A DNA stretch of 64,000 nt from Verrucomicrobiales bacterium (GCA_016795505.1 JAEUHH010000098.1:16301-80300); one strand, 5' to 3'. Counted from the first letter of the stretch, positions 25,692-36,034 are shown. The notes: generated by a model not told the origin, from the sequence alone. Translations and numbers: made by a program.

Positions 25692-28600
25692 ATGAAAAAA
25701 GCCGCTTGTTCGATCCTGGCCCTGTTTCTGGCCACCGCCTGCCTCCTCCCGGCGCGCCTCGGCGCGCAAGACGCCCCCGAGGGTGACGATCCCGCTGCGA
25801 CTCCGCTGCGGGTGGACCGTTTCCCTTCCTACTATCACAGTGAGCTGCCGCTCACGCCCGAGCCACGCATCACCCTGCGGTTCAACGCCCCGGTCAGCGT
25901 GGATGCGGTCCGTGAGGCGGCTTCCTTCACGGATGAGAAGGGCGAGCGGCGCATCGCGGTGACGGCCGAGCGTCCCGAGGCGGACGAGGTCGCCGAGATC
26001 CAACCCTGGGGTGATGATGGGCAGCGCCTGTCCCTGCCTGGCGAGCATTTCGTGGTCATCCGGCCGACCGCGCCGCTGGCGACGGAGAAGTCGTGGCGGC
26101 TGCGCCTCGCCGGCAAGCTGGCGTCCACTGATGGCAAGCGATCGCTGGGCGCGGAGCGGCTGGATACGCTGGGCACGCTCTACGCCTACAAGGTGGCGGA
26201 CATCGAGCCGGTCAACGCCTACGACTCGCCCCGCGGCATCCTCATTTCCCTGAACAAGCCGCCGCAGGAGGACATCGGCGATGACGAACTCGCCGGCTTT
26301 GTCGGCGTGAACCCGAAGCCGGCCAATCTCACGGTGGAGAAAAACTACAGCTCGATCCAACTGGGCGGCGATTTTGAGTACGGCCAGGAGTATGAAGTCA
26401 CCGTCTGGCCCGGCCTGACGGCCAACGATGGCACCCAACTCGCTGGGGAAACGAAGCAGAAGGTCATCATCACGCCGAACGATGGCTTCATCGCGCTGCC
26501 GGCATTTAGCACGGCGCAGAACGCGGCGGGCGCGCAGCGTTTTGAGATCCAGACGGGTAACCTGAAAGGTGTCCGGGTGCGGGTGAAGCAGCTCTCCGAC
26601 CGGGACCTGGCTTTTGCGATCCGCGGCTATGCGGAACTCTACGGCGGCTACGGTGACAAGCAGGAGATCCCGTTTGCCATGGTGCCAGGCCGGGTGGTGT
26701 TCGATCAGGAGTTCGTCCCGACGGCGGATATCGACAAGACGGAGAAAATCGAGCTGAAATGGGCAGATATCCTCAAGGACGGGCCGCACGGCGCCCTGTA
26801 TCTGTGTGCCGAGGGAGAGTCCTCCACTACGGAGGGGCATGCCGTGGGGGCGCAGTCCATCATCCAGCTCACCGACATCGGCCTGGCGTGGAAGCAGGAC
26901 CGCGGGGAGACGCTGCTGTTCGCCTTTTCCCTGAAGACGGGGCAGCCGCACGCCAATCTCGGCGTGGAACTGCTGGATGATCAGGCTGAGCCGATCGGGG
27001 AGGTGAAAACCGATGCCGATGGGTTGGTCCGCATCGATCGTCAGCGTCTCGACCGGTCGAAGTGGATCGCGACCCAAGCCGGGAAGGACCGCCATCTGGT
27101 GGAGACGCCGGGCCGCTACGATTCGATCGGGCTGTGGCAGTTCGCCATTCCCTATCGCTACGAGGAATTGACCGATCACGAGCGCCGGATGGTGCTGTTC
27201 TCCGATCGCGGGGTCTACAAACCCGGTGACACGGTCCATCTGAAGGGCATTTCACGGATGACGGATGGAGATCAGCTCCTCCCCGCCCCGCAGGCTGCCG
27301 GCCGGGCGCGCGTCACGGTCAGCGACGCCCGCGGCCGCACCGTGGTGGACCGCGAGGTGGAGCTGACGGAGCGCGGCAGCTTCGACGTGAGCTTTCAGGT
27401 GCCGGAGGAGAAGACGCTCGGCTATTACTCGGTCGAGGTCGATTTCAACGATCCGGAGAAAGAGGTCGACGAGCCGTGGGCGCTGAAATTCCACCACGGC
27501 TTCCAGGTGGCGGACTACCGTCCGAACACCTTTGCGGTTAGTATCGACGCCGCGGCGGCGGCCGGAGCGACGAAGGATTTCCAGATCCCGGTGACGGCGA
27601 ACTACTACATGGGCAAGCCGCTGTCGAAGGCCCAACTGGCCTGGCACGTGTCGGCCTATCCGACATGGCCCGAGGTGCGGGGCTTCGACGAGTTCCGCTT
27701 CGGCGACTCCATCGAGGAAGGCGGCGGCTTTTCCGCCAGCCAGACGGTCCATCTGAATGAGAAGGGCGAGGCCCGGATCGATTTCACCCTGCCCGACCGC
27801 GAGGGAGGACCGGCGCCGATGCGGGTGCAGGTGAACGGCGAGATCACCGACATCAACCAGCAGACCGTGGCGGACTCCACTTCGTTCACGGTGGATAGCT
27901 CGGCTTACTACCTCGGGGTGCGCCTGCCCGATGGCGTGGTGCGCGCCGGTGAGGCGGCGGAACTGTCGCTCGCCGCCGTCGCCGCGGATGGGGCCGTCCA
28001 CGAGGCGGCCGTGCAGGCGACCATGACCGTGCAGAAGCGGCTTTACAACACGGTGAAGGTCAAGGGCGCTGGTGGTCGCATCACCACGCGCACCGAGACG
28101 GAATTGGTGCCCGCGATGGAGCAGCCCGTCACGGTGCAGACCCGTCGCCATCCCGAGACCGGCGTGCCGGTGGCGGGGACCGTGCCGCTGACTTTGGCCG
28201 AAGCCGGCGACTACGAGGTGACCTTCTCCGCGAAGGATGCCGATGGCCGCGAGGTGCGCACCCGGTCCCTGCTGCGGGTCGCCGGGGCTGACGAACCGGC
28301 CTGGACCTGGCATGACGGCGTCCGCATCGACGTGACGCCGGACAAGGAAGAATACCGGATCGGCGAGACAGCCAAGCTGCTGGTGCGGAGTCCCGTCTTC
28401 GGCCGCGCCCTCGTCACCACCGAGCGTGGCGGGGTGCGGGAGACCCGCTCCCAGGCCATCGCCGAGCATGAGACGGTGATCGAGGTGCCGGTGGGCGAGG
28501 GGAGTGCGCCGAACCTGTTCGTTTCCGTGCTGATCGTGCGCGGATCGGCCGACAGCCCGCACGAGCATCCTGAGACGGACTACCGGATCGGCTATTGCCA

Positions 28601-31136
28601 ACTCTTGGTGGAGGACCCGAAGGCCGCCCTGACGGTCGCGGTGAACAAGCCTGACGCCCCGTGGCAACTGCCCGGTGCCGAGGTCACCGTCGGCGCCACG
28701 GTCACCGACCACGCCGGTCAGCCGGTGAAGGACGCCGAGGTCACCCTCTACGCTGTCGATGAAGGCGTGCTGAGCCTGACCGGGTATGATACGCCGGAAC
28801 CGGGCGAGACCTTCCACGCGCCGTTCCCGCTGGCGGTTCACACCGGCCAGAATCTGACCGACCTCCTGCCGGAAAATCCCGAGTCCCGGTCCTTTGACAA
28901 CAAGGGCTACGTGATCGGCGGAGGCGGCGAGGACGGCCTCGACCCCTCGCGGGTGCGGAAGAATTTCCAGGCGCTGGCCTTCTGGTCCGGCGCCCTGGTG
29001 ACCGATGCGGCCGGGAAGGTGACGTCGACTTTCACCGCGCCGGACAACCTGACGACCTACCGGATCATCGCCGTGGCGGCGGGCGAGAACCGCTTCGGAT
29101 CGGCGGACGACAAGCTGATCGTGAACAAACCGCTCATCTTCGAGCCGGCTCTGCCCGCCTTCGGCAATGCCGGCGACGTGATGGACCTGTCCGCCGTGCT
29201 GCACAACAACACCGAAAAGCCCCTCGATCTCGAGATCCGGGTGCAGCTCGATCCGCATGCCGAGTTCATGCCCGTCGCCGAGGGGCTCGTCCCGACCTCC
29301 TTGACGAAAGCGGACGAAGCCGACCGGCCCGATCTCCGGGTGCGTCGCGTCACCCTCGCCGCCGGGGAGACGAACAAGATTTCGTTTCCCGCCATGTTCA
29401 CCCGACTCGGAGAGGCGACCTGGAACTGGCAGGCGACCGCCCGCGGGGAGGCCGCGCTCACCGACGCCGTCGAGTCGAAGCTGACCATCGGCTACCCGGT
29501 GCCACTCCTGCGTGAGGCCCGCTCGGTGACTCTGACGGATCCCGCCAAGGGCGCCGACTTGCTGGCCAAGGTCGATCCGAAGCTGCTCAACGGCAAAGGC
29601 CGGGTGCGGGTGACGCTGTCGAATTCCCGCGCCATCGAGGCGCTCGACGCGATCGACTACCTCCTGCACTATCCCTATGGCTGCGTCGAGCAGACCACTT
29701 CGTCCACGCTGCCCTGGCTGAGCACCCAGCACCTCCGGGAGGCCCTCCCGCAGTTGAAGGCCACCGACGCCGAGATCGAGCGCGCCATCGCTACGGGAGC
29801 CCGCCGCCTGCTTTCCATGCAGACGGCCAAGGGAGGCCTGAGCTACTGGCCCGGTGGCGACGAGCCGATCCTCTGGGGCAGCGCCTATGGCGGTCTCGCC
29901 CTGGCTCTGGCGGAGCGCTCCGGCACGGAGATGCCGGCTGAGCGGCTGGATGCCCTGTGGGATTATTTGTCGGAGCAGCTTCGGGAAACCGCCAAAGTCA
30001 CCCACGCCGGAGATCTCTACGACCGCTGCCTCGCCCTCTACACCCTCGCCCTGGCGGGTCGCGCCGAGCCGGCCTATCACGACGTGATTTTTAACAAGCG
30101 CGCCCAGCTTTCCCGCGATTCCCGCGCCCTCCTGGCGCTCGCCATGATCGAGGCCGCCGGCGGCGAACGCGACGAGGCGCTGACGCAACGGGTGACGAGC
30201 CTGCTGTCAGTCGGCAAGCAGAAGGATCTCGCCAACCCGAGCCACTGGTATCGCGACCACTACGCCACCGCTCTGGAGTTGCTCGCCTGGAGCCGCTGGG
30301 ACGCCCAAAGTGACCGGGCCAACCAACTGCTCGACAGCCTGCTGGGCGTGCCGAAAGGCCGCGCCGCCTGGGGAAGCACCTACCTGAACAGCTGGGGCCT
30401 CATGGCCGTGGCCGAGCACAGCGCCGCCTCTGCCGATGCCCTCGCCGACACCGTCTGCCACGTCACCTTCGGCGATCAGACGCGTCAGGTCGCGTTCGGC
30501 AAGACACTGGGCGGCGAGTTGCTGTCCTTCGATTTCGAAGGAGATCGCCGCGGACAGAAGCTGGACGTGAAAATCGACTCATCTTCGCGGGTTTTTGCCC
30601 ACGTCGAGGTCGAGTCACAGCCGGAGATCGCGCCGCGAAAGGCCGAGAACCACGGATTCGGCATCGAGCGCACCTATCATCGGCTCAGCTCCGACGGCAA
30701 GGTCGAAGCGGTCGAGTCGCTCGAGGTCGGCGACCTGGTGCTGGTGACCCTGCACCTCAGCATTCCCGAGAAGGAGAAGTTCAACTACCTCGCCATCGAC
30801 GATCCGCTGCCGGCGGTGTTCGAAGCGGTGAATCCGGAGTTCAAGACCCAGGCTGGCGATCAACAGCACGCCTTCCACGGGGATTGGAAGCGACTTTACT
30901 GCAATCACACCGAACTCCGCACCGACCGGGCGCTGTTCTTCTGCGATTACCTCCATGAGGGTGGCGACTACGCCGTGCAGTATCTGGCCCGTGTCGTTGC
31001 TCCCGGCGAAGCCACCGCCGCCCCGGCCAAAATCGAGGCCATGTATGAACCCCAGCGCTACGGGCTCAGCGGCACGCTGCGGGTCACTGCCAAGTCGCTG
31101 AATGTGGCTCCCAAAGACCGGGTGGCTGAAAACTGA
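25692..31136 (+). CDS. Bacterial alpha-2-macroglobulin
   Basis: Very large envelope protein (1814 residues) thought to trap invading proteases in the periplasm. It has a signal peptide (about 1-28), several MG beta-sandwich domains (for example VYKPGDTVHLKGISR near 520), a bait-like region, and the thioester motif in YPYGCVEQTTS with C1331 and Q1334. A helical thioester domain with SMQTAKGGLSYWPGG and a receptor-binding-like C-terminus follow. The ATG at 25692 precedes a clear signal peptide; a lipobox is doubtful. It is followed after 11 bp by pbpC, the same pairing as yfhM-pbpC of enterobacteria, where both proteins work at the cell wall. Confidence 0.93.
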   Translation: MKKAACSILALFLATACLLPARLGAQDAPEGDDPAATPLRVDRFPSYYHSELPLTPEPRITLRFNAPVSVDAVREAASFTDEKGERRIAVTAERPEADEVAEIQPWGDDGQRLSLPGEHFVVIRPTAPLATEKSWRLRLAGKLASTDGKRSLGAERLDTLGTLYAYKVADIEPVNAYDSPRGILISLNKPPQEDIGDDELAGFVGVNPKPANLTVEKNYSSIQLGGDFEYGQEYEVTVWPGLTANDGTQLAGETKQKVIITPNDGFIALPAFSTAQNAAGAQRFEIQTGNLKGVRVRVKQLSDRDLAFAIRGYAELYGGYGDKQEIPFAMVPGRVVFDQEFVPTADIDKTEKIELKWADILKDGPHGALYLCAEGESSTTEGHAVGAQSIIQLTDIGLAWKQDRGETLLFAFSLKTGQPHANLGVELLDDQAEPIGEVKTDADGLVRIDRQRLDRSKWIATQAGKDRHLVETPGRYDSIGLWQFAIPYRYEELTDHERRMVLFSDRGVYKPGDTVHLKGISRMTDGDQLLPAPQAAGRARVTVSDARGRTVVDREVELTERGSFDVSFQVPEEKTLGYYSVEVDFNDPEKEVDEPWALKFHHGFQVADYRPNTFAVSIDAAAAAGATKDFQIPVTANYYMGKPLSKAQLAWHVSAYPTWPEVRGFDEFRFGDSIEEGGGFSASQTVHLNEKGEARIDFTLPDREGGPAPMRVQVNGEITDINQQTVADSTSFTVDSSAYYLGVRLPDGVVRAGEAAELSLAAVAADGAVHEAAVQATMTVQKRLYNTVKVKGAGGRITTRTETELVPAMEQPVTVQTRRHPETGVPVAGTVPLTLAEAGDYEVTFSAKDADGREVRTRSLLRVAGADEPAWTWHDGVRIDVTPDKEEYRIGETAKLLVRSPVFGRALVTTERGGVRETRSQAIAEHETVIEVPVGEGSAPNLFVSVLIVRGSADSPHEHPETDYRIGYCQLLVEDPKAALTVAVNKPDAPWQLPGAEVTVGATVTDHAGQPVKDAEVTLYAVDEGVLSLTGYDTPEPGETFHAPFPLAVHTGQNLTDLLPENPESRSFDNKGYVIGGGGEDGLDPSRVRKNFQALAFWSGALVTDAAGKVTSTFTAPDNLTTYRIIAVAAGENRFGSADDKLIVNKPLIFEPALPAFGNAGDVMDLSAVLHNNTEKPLDLEIRVQLDPHAEFMPVAEGLVPTSLTKADEADRPDLRVRRVTLAAGETNKISFPAMFTRLGEATWNWQATARGEAALTDAVESKLTIGYPVPLLREARSVTLTDPAKGADLLAKVDPKLLNGKGRVRVTLSNSRAIEALDAIDYLLHYPYGCVEQTTSSTLPWLSTQHLREALPQLKATDAEIERAIATGARRLLSMQTAKGGLSYWPGGDEPILWGSAYGGLALALAERSGTEMPAERLDALWDYLSEQLRETAKVTHAGDLYDRCLALYTLALAGRAEPAYHDVIFNKRAQLSRDSRALLALAMIEAAGGERDEALTQRVTSLLSVGKQKDLANPSHWYRDHYATALELLAWSRWDAQSDRANQLLDSLLGVPKGRAAWGSTYLNSWGLMAVAEHSAASADALADTVCHVTFGDQTRQVAFGKTLGGELLSFDFEGDRRGQKLDVKIDSSSRVFAHVEVESQPEIAPRKAENHGFGIERTYHRLSSDGKVEAVESLEVGDLVLVTLHLSIPEKEKFNYLAIDDPLPAVFEAVNPEFKTQAGDQQHAFHGDWKRLYCNHTELRTDRALFFCDYLHEGGDYAVQYLARVVAPGEATAAPAKIEAMYEPQRYGLSGTLRVTAKSLNVAPKDRVAEN

Positions 31137-31147
31137 GGAGCCCCGCC

Positions 31148-33466
31148 ATGCGGCGTCGATTGACCAGAATCCTGTGCTGGATTGGCGCCGCGTGGTTGCT
31201 TGGCTATTACGCTTTTCCCGCGGCGCTCCCGCTGCCCGGTGGGCTGGTCGGCGAGGCTTCCTTTGCGCCCGGAGTCACCTACACCGATCGGGAGGGGCGA
31301 CCGCTGCGGCGCCTGCTGGCCGATGGTGAACTGCGGATCGATGCCCCGGTGACGATGGACGAAGTGCCGCGGCATCTGATCGATGCCACCCTGGCGGCGG
31401 AGGACAGCCGGTTTCGTTTTCACGGCGGCATCGATTTCCTGGGCCTTGCGCGGGCGATTCGTGACGCCGTGCTGCATCGGGAATTTGTCTCCGGAGCCTC
31501 CACCGTCACCCAGCAACTCGTCAAGATCAGCTCGCCGCCCCGGCCACGTGATTTGCGAGCCAAGGTCGTCGAGATGGCCTTCGCCCGGAAGTTGGAGATG
31601 ATCTGGGACAAGGACGCCATCCTGGTGGCTTACCTGAACCGGCTTCCTTACGGCAATCAGCTCACCGGTTGCCGGGCGGCGGCCCGCGGCTATTTCGACA
31701 AGCCGATCGGGGATCTGTCGATGGCTGAGAGCGCTTTCCTTGCCGCCCTGCCCAACAAGCCGACGCGATTCAATCCCTACCGCAATTTCGACGGCGCGCG
31801 CCAGCGGCAGCTCTGGATTCTCGATCGCATGCGGGAAGAGAGCTGGATCACCGATGCCGAGCACGCTGCAGCGGTCGGGGAGCCGCTCCGGCTGGTGGCG
31901 GGCGGGCCGGCGGGAGAGTTTGAGGCGCCGCATTTCATCGAACTGATCCGGAGCCGCGAGGCCGAGACCGGGCGGGTGGCGGAGTCGACCACCCTTGATC
32001 TCTCCCTGCAGCGGTTTGTCGAGGGGGCGATCGATCAGCAACTGACCGCCCTCGACGCGCAGATCGGGCACCGGCTCAGCACCCAGGCTTCCGTGGTCGT
32101 GATCGAGAATGCCACCGGCGGGGTCGTCGCCCTGGCCGGCTCGCGTGGCTTTCACGATTCGGCCGGAGGCCAGAACAACGGCGCCTGGACGCCCCGATCG
32201 CCGGGTTCGGCGCTGAAGCCGTTTACCTACCTGCTCGCCCTCGAGCGCGGTCTCGGTCCGGGCTCGGTCTTTGCCGATGTCCCGGTCGAGTATCCCACGC
32301 CCACCGGCGCCTATCGGCCGGTGAACTACGACCGGCGCTTCCGCGGACCGGTGACGATGCGGCACGCTCTCGCCAATTCTCTCAATGTGCCCGCCATCCG
32401 TGCCCTCGACGGCATCGGCGGCCCGGCTCGGCTCCACGAGGCGCTGACGAGGCAGTTGGGATTCACCGGGCTCGATCCGAATTACGCCACCTACGGCCTC
32501 GGGCTCACCCTCGGGACCGCCGAGGTGCGGCTGCTGGAACTGACCAATGCCTACGCCTGCCTCGCCCGGCTGGGAATCGCCGCGCCATACCGGCTGACGC
32601 GGGAGAAACCGATGGAACCGGGTCTGATCGGAGGAGAGACCCTGTTTGATCGGAATGCCTGCTGGCTGGTGGCCGACATGCTGAGCGACAATCTCGCCCG
32701 GGCGGCCGAGTTCGGCCTGCATTCGCCGCTGCGGTTTCCGTTTCGCGTCGCGGCGAAGACGGGGACCAGCACGGACTACCGGGACAATTGGACTCTCGGC
32801 TTCACCCCCGCGCACACTGTCGGGGTCTGGGTGGGACATTTTGGCAATCAGCCGCTCCAGAATGTCTCCGGTGTCAGCGGCGCGGGGCCGATTTTCCATG
32901 CCGTGATGACCGAGCTGAACCGCCGCCAGCCGGCTGGCTGGTACGAGCGGCCCGAGTCCCTGGTGGAGGTCGAGATCGATCCCCGCACCGGGCGACGGGT
33001 GGTCGAGGGCTCCGGCTTTCGTCCCCGGCACACGGTGCGTGAGTGGTGTCTGCGGGATCGCCTGCCGTCGCCGACGCGGGCGGAGGACTATGACGAGGCG
33101 GGGCGGGTGCGGCTGGAGCCCATCTATGCCGCGTGGCTCACGGGAGAGGGGAAATCCTTTGCCGACCGATACGTCGCCGATGCCGCCGCGGCGGCAGAGC
33201 CCAGGCTGAGGATCGTGAGCCCGCTGCCCGGCACGGTGGCCTATCTGGACCCCGATCTGCCGGGCGGTGGGCGTCGCTTTCCGCTGAAAGCCGAGAGCTA
33301 TGGCATCGCGGAGGTTCGCTGGTCCAGCGAAACGCTGAAAATCGAGTCCGAGTCCGCCACCGGCCGGTCCTGGCTCATCCTCGTGCCGGGCTCGCATGAG
33401 ATCGTCGCCACCGACCCGCGCACTGGCTTGCGCTCCGCCGCGACGATCGCGGTGGAGGCTCTGTGA
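31148..33466 (+). CDS. pbpC: Penicillin-binding protein 1C
   Basis: Bifunctional peptidoglycan synthase of 772 residues. N-terminal membrane helix; glycosyltransferase domain with catalytic Glu85 (AAEDSRFRFHGGID) and VSGASTVTQQLVK; transpeptidase domain with S354-x-x-K357 (SPGSALKPF), S411-L-N and K537-T-G; C-terminal PBP1C-specific beta domain. The glycosyltransferase and transpeptidase motifs are all present. Residues about 488-503 are encoded by repeat copy D, inserted in frame between the SxN and KTG motifs. The gene is cotranscribed with the alpha-2-macroglobulin, suggesting coupled wall repair and defence. Confidence 0.94.
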   Translation: MRRRLTRILCWIGAAWLLGYYAFPAALPLPGGLVGEASFAPGVTYTDREGRPLRRLLADGELRIDAPVTMDEVPRHLIDATLAAEDSRFRFHGGIDFLGLARAIRDAVLHREFVSGASTVTQQLVKISSPPRPRDLRAKVVEMAFARKLEMIWDKDAILVAYLNRLPYGNQLTGCRAAARGYFDKPIGDLSMAESAFLAALPNKPTRFNPYRNFDGARQRQLWILDRMREESWITDAEHAAAVGEPLRLVAGGPAGEFEAPHFIELIRSREAETGRVAESTTLDLSLQRFVEGAIDQQLTALDAQIGHRLSTQASVVVIENATGGVVALAGSRGFHDSAGGQNNGAWTPRSPGSALKPFTYLLALERGLGPGSVFADVPVEYPTPTGAYRPVNYDRRFRGPVTMRHALANSLNVPAIRALDGIGGPARLHEALTRQLGFTGLDPNYATYGLGLTLGTAEVRLLELTNAYACLARLGIAAPYRLTREKPMEPGLIGGETLFDRNACWLVADMLSDNLARAAEFGLHSPLRFPFRVAAKTGTSTDYRDNWTLGFTPAHTVGVWVGHFGNQPLQNVSGVSGAGPIFHAVMTELNRRQPAGWYERPESLVEVEIDPRTGRRVVEGSGFRPRHTVREWCLRDRLPSPTRAEDYDEAGRVRLEPIYAAWLTGEGKSFADRYVADAAAAAEPRLRIVSPLPGTVAYLDPDLPGGGRRFPLKAESYGIAEVRWSSETLKIESESATGRSWLILVPGSHEIVATDPRTGLRSAATIAVEAL
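32609..32654. repeat. 48-bp palindromic repeat, copy D, inside pbpC
   Basis: CCGATGGAACCGGGTCTGATCGG followed by GACCCTGTTTGATCGGAA lies within the pbpC reading frame and encodes residues about 488-503 (PMEPGLIGGETLFDRN). It keeps the frame and introduces no stop. Confidence 0.75.
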
Positions 33467-33473
33467 GGGCCGC

Positions 33474-34046
33474 TCACTTATCCCCCAATTTTCCCCCCGG
33501 AGCCGGCAGGCTCGCGAGCAGGGTCTGCATCGCTAGCTGAGTGTCCGGATTGTCGGGGCCGGAGATGACGAATTCCCGTCCGGTGTGCGGCGCCGTGATG
33601 AATGGCATGGCCACGTCCTGCCCGCCCATCCGGACCAGCATGATCGAGCCGACGGCGGCGGATGTGAAGGTCTCCAGGCGCTTTTGATCGCGACGCAGCA
33701 GTGTCAGGCGGGCGAAGCGGTGCGCTTGCTTGCCCACGCTGCGACCGCGCGAGAGCACCGGCATCGATTGGATCTCAAATTGGACATCCTGCACCCGTGT
33801 CAGCGTCAGGCCGGGCTGCTCGGAGCGGAAACCGTGGATTTCGCCCGTGGCATCGCGGTAGGGCAGGGGAGTGGCGGCGCTCTGATGGTCGGACAGCACG
33901 TAAAACTCCAGTGGTTGGGCGAAATGCACCGTCCGCACCAACTCGCAGGTCGGCAGCAGGGCCAGAGTCAGCGCCGCGAGCAGGAGACCGGCGAGTCCGG
34001 CCATCTGCGGGCGGTTCAAAAACGGCTTGGGGGTGGCGGGTTCCAT
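33474..34046 (-). CDS. Membrane-anchored protein resembling a SecD periplasmic domain
   Basis: Protein of 190 residues with one N-terminal membrane helix (about 14-33). The rest is extracytoplasmic. Two segments recall the SecD P1 head: a stretch before SAAVGSIMLVRMGGQDVAMP and the following FITAPHTGREFVISG. The transmembrane domains of SecD are absent, so it is not a translocase subunit of the usual kind. It converges on pbpC, whose stop is 7 bp away. Similarity is weak; a conserved hypothetical of unknown role is the safe reading. Confidence 0.6.
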   Translation of the reverse strand: MEPATPKPFLNRPQMAGLAGLLLAALTLALLPTCELVRTVHFAQPLEFYVLSDHQSAATPLPYRDATGEIHGFRSEQPGLTLTRVQDVQFEIQSMPVLSRGRSVGKQAHRFARLTLLRRDQKRLETFTSAAVGSIMLVRMGGQDVAMPFITAPHTGREFVISGPDNPDTQLAMQTLLASLPAPGGKLGDK

Positions 34047-34291
34047 CGAAAAACTACAAAAGCCAAGGAATTGATATTATGGAAAAGCGAACTTTTCTAA
34101 GACCTCCAGTTTCGTCGCTTGGCTCGAATTTGCAAACGCCGAGGGCGACGAAGGCGGGAAGAAAGGCCTCCGTCTGCGAGGGCGGGCCTTTTGGTGGGCG
34201 CGACGGACGACTTCCGGGGGCTTGCCGGGGCGTCGGAGCGTCGTAAGATGACGTATCCTTTATCCGACGCACTCACCGCCGACCTGCTGAC

Positions 34292-35746
34292 ATGAATCCC
34301 TATCTGGAAATGACCTCCCGTCGCGAACTCCTGCGCCAAATCGGCATGGGGATGGGCACTCTCGGGCTCGGCGCCCTGCTGGGCCATGAAACCCAGGCCG
34401 CCGGGGCGAAATCGCCGCTTTCAGAGGACCGGCTGAACCCCCTGGCTGGCCGCTACTCGCAGTACCGCGCCCGGGCCAAACGGGTGATCCACATTTTCGC
34501 CAATGGCGGCCCGTCCCAGGTCGATACCTTCGACTACAAGCCGATGCTCGCCAAATACGACGGCAAGGAGCTGCCCGGCGAGCACCTCGCCACCGAGCGC
34601 AAGACCGGCGCGGCCATGGGGTCGCCCTTCGCTTTCCGCCAATACGGCGAGTCGGGCCACTGGATCAGCGACCTCTTTCCCCATGTCGCGGAATCGGCCG
34701 ATGAGCTGTGCATCATCAACTCGATGCACGCCAACGTGCCGAATCACGAGCCGTCCCTGATGCTGATGAATTGCGGCGCTCCGCGGGTGAACACGGTGAC
34801 GCCCAGCATGGGCTCGTGGATCACCTACGGTCTCGGCACGGAAAATGAAAATTTGCCCGGCTTCGTCTCGTTGTGTCCCGGTGGGGTGCCCATCGTCGAG
34901 ACGCAGAACTGGCGCTCCGCCTTCCTGCCCGGTGCCTACCAGGGCACTCACATCGACACGAAAAACACCGAGATCGAGAAGCTCATCGCCCATATTGAAA
35001 ATCGACGCACGCCCCGCGAGGTCCAGCGCCAGCAGCTCGACCTGATGCAGGCGCTGAACCGCCGCCACCAAGCCGCGCGTACCGGCGATCCTGCCCTGGA
35101 GGCCCGCATCCAGAGCTTTGAGTTGGCTTACCGCATGCAGATGGAGGCTACCGATGCCTTCGATGTCAGCCAGGAGCCGGAGTCGATCCGCTCGCTGTAT
35201 GGGGACGACCTGCAGGGGCGCCAGATGCTCATCGCCCGCCGCCTCGTCGAGCGCGGGGTGCGCTTTGTGCAAGTCTGGCACGGCGCTGGCCAGCCGTGGG
35301 ACAGCCACGAGCAGATTGAGAAAAATCACGGCCGCCTCGCCCAGGAGTCCGATCGGGCTATCGGTGCCCTGTTGAAAGACCTGAAGATGCGCGGTCTCCT
35401 CGACGAGACCCTGGTAATCTGGGGAGGCGAATTCGGCCGCACTCCCACGGTCGAACTGCCCACCCCCGGCGCCAACAGTCCGGACACGAAACTCGGCCGC
35501 GACCACAATCACCACGGCTTCACCATGTGGATGGCCGGTGGCGGGGCGAAAGGCGGCTACCGACACGGCTCGACCGACGATTTCGGCTTCCGCGCGCAGG
35601 AAAAGCCCGTCCACGTCCACGACCTGCATGCCACGATCCTCCACCTCCTCGGCTTCGATCACGAGCACCTCACCTACCGCTACGCGGGCCGCGATTTCCG
35701 CCTGACCGACGTGCACGGCACGGTGATCCACGATCTGGTGGCTTGA
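34292..35746 (+). CDS. DUF1501 protein with Tat signal
   Basis: Sulfatase-like DUF1501 protein of 484 residues, probably exported folded. N-terminal twin-arginine signal (TSRRELLRQIG, then a Gly/Leu-rich helix). Family features include HIFANGGPSQVDTFDYKP, GSWITYGLG, VWHGAGQPWDSHEQI, VIWGGEFGRTP and a GRDHNHHG motif, likely metal ligands. In PVC genomes DUF1501 genes usually follow a DUF1549/DUF1553 cytochrome-like partner; none is next to this one. Substrate is not known. Starts at ATG 34292; ATG 34310 is an alternative just before the twin arginines. Confidence 0.9.
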   Translation: MNPYLEMTSRRELLRQIGMGMGTLGLGALLGHETQAAGAKSPLSEDRLNPLAGRYSQYRARAKRVIHIFANGGPSQVDTFDYKPMLAKYDGKELPGEHLATERKTGAAMGSPFAFRQYGESGHWISDLFPHVAESADELCIINSMHANVPNHEPSLMLMNCGAPRVNTVTPSMGSWITYGLGTENENLPGFVSLCPGGVPIVETQNWRSAFLPGAYQGTHIDTKNTEIEKLIAHIENRRTPREVQRQQLDLMQALNRRHQAARTGDPALEARIQSFELAYRMQMEATDAFDVSQEPESIRSLYGDDLQGRQMLIARRLVERGVRFVQVWHGAGQPWDSHEQIEKNHGRLAQESDRAIGALLKDLKMRGLLDETLVIWGGEFGRTPTVELPTPGANSPDTKLGRDHNHHGFTMWMAGGGAKGGYRHGSTDDFGFRAQEKPVHVHDLHATILHLLGFDHEHLTYRYAGRDFRLTDVHGTVIHDLVA

Positions 35747-35758
35747 CGCATCGGCTGG

Positions 35759-36034
35759 GAAAGGGAGTCCAGACCGAGTGGTTGCCAAGAAGCCGAACGG
35801 GAGGTGGCTCGGAGAGTGGTCGAGCAGCCAGAAATGTACGCGCAAGGCACGACCCTGGCGGAGCATCCCTTTGGGACGATGAAATCAGTGTGGGGCTACC
35901 GGCAGTTCATGGTGAACGGAACTGAAGGCTGCGAAGGTGATTTGAATTGCAATGCCTTTGCCTACAATTGGAAAAGAGCCGTCGCGTTGGTGGGGCTGAA
36001 GGCGCTGATGGAGGCGCTTTTGCGGCTTTTTTGA
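35759..36034 (+). pseudogene. C-terminal remnant of an IS1182-like transposase
   Basis: Directly after the DUF1501 stop, a reading frame encodes EVARRVVEQPEMYAQ, then LAEHPFGTMKSVWGYRQFM and FAYNWKRAVALVGLKALMEAL. This is the pattern of the last 80 residues of IS1182-family DDE transposases (EHPFGTIK...AYNLKR). The rest of the element and its terminal repeats are gone. From 36035 to 36293 no gene is evident; it has a small hairpin (ACGCCTCGATGAGGCGT, 36145-36161). Confidence 0.72.
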
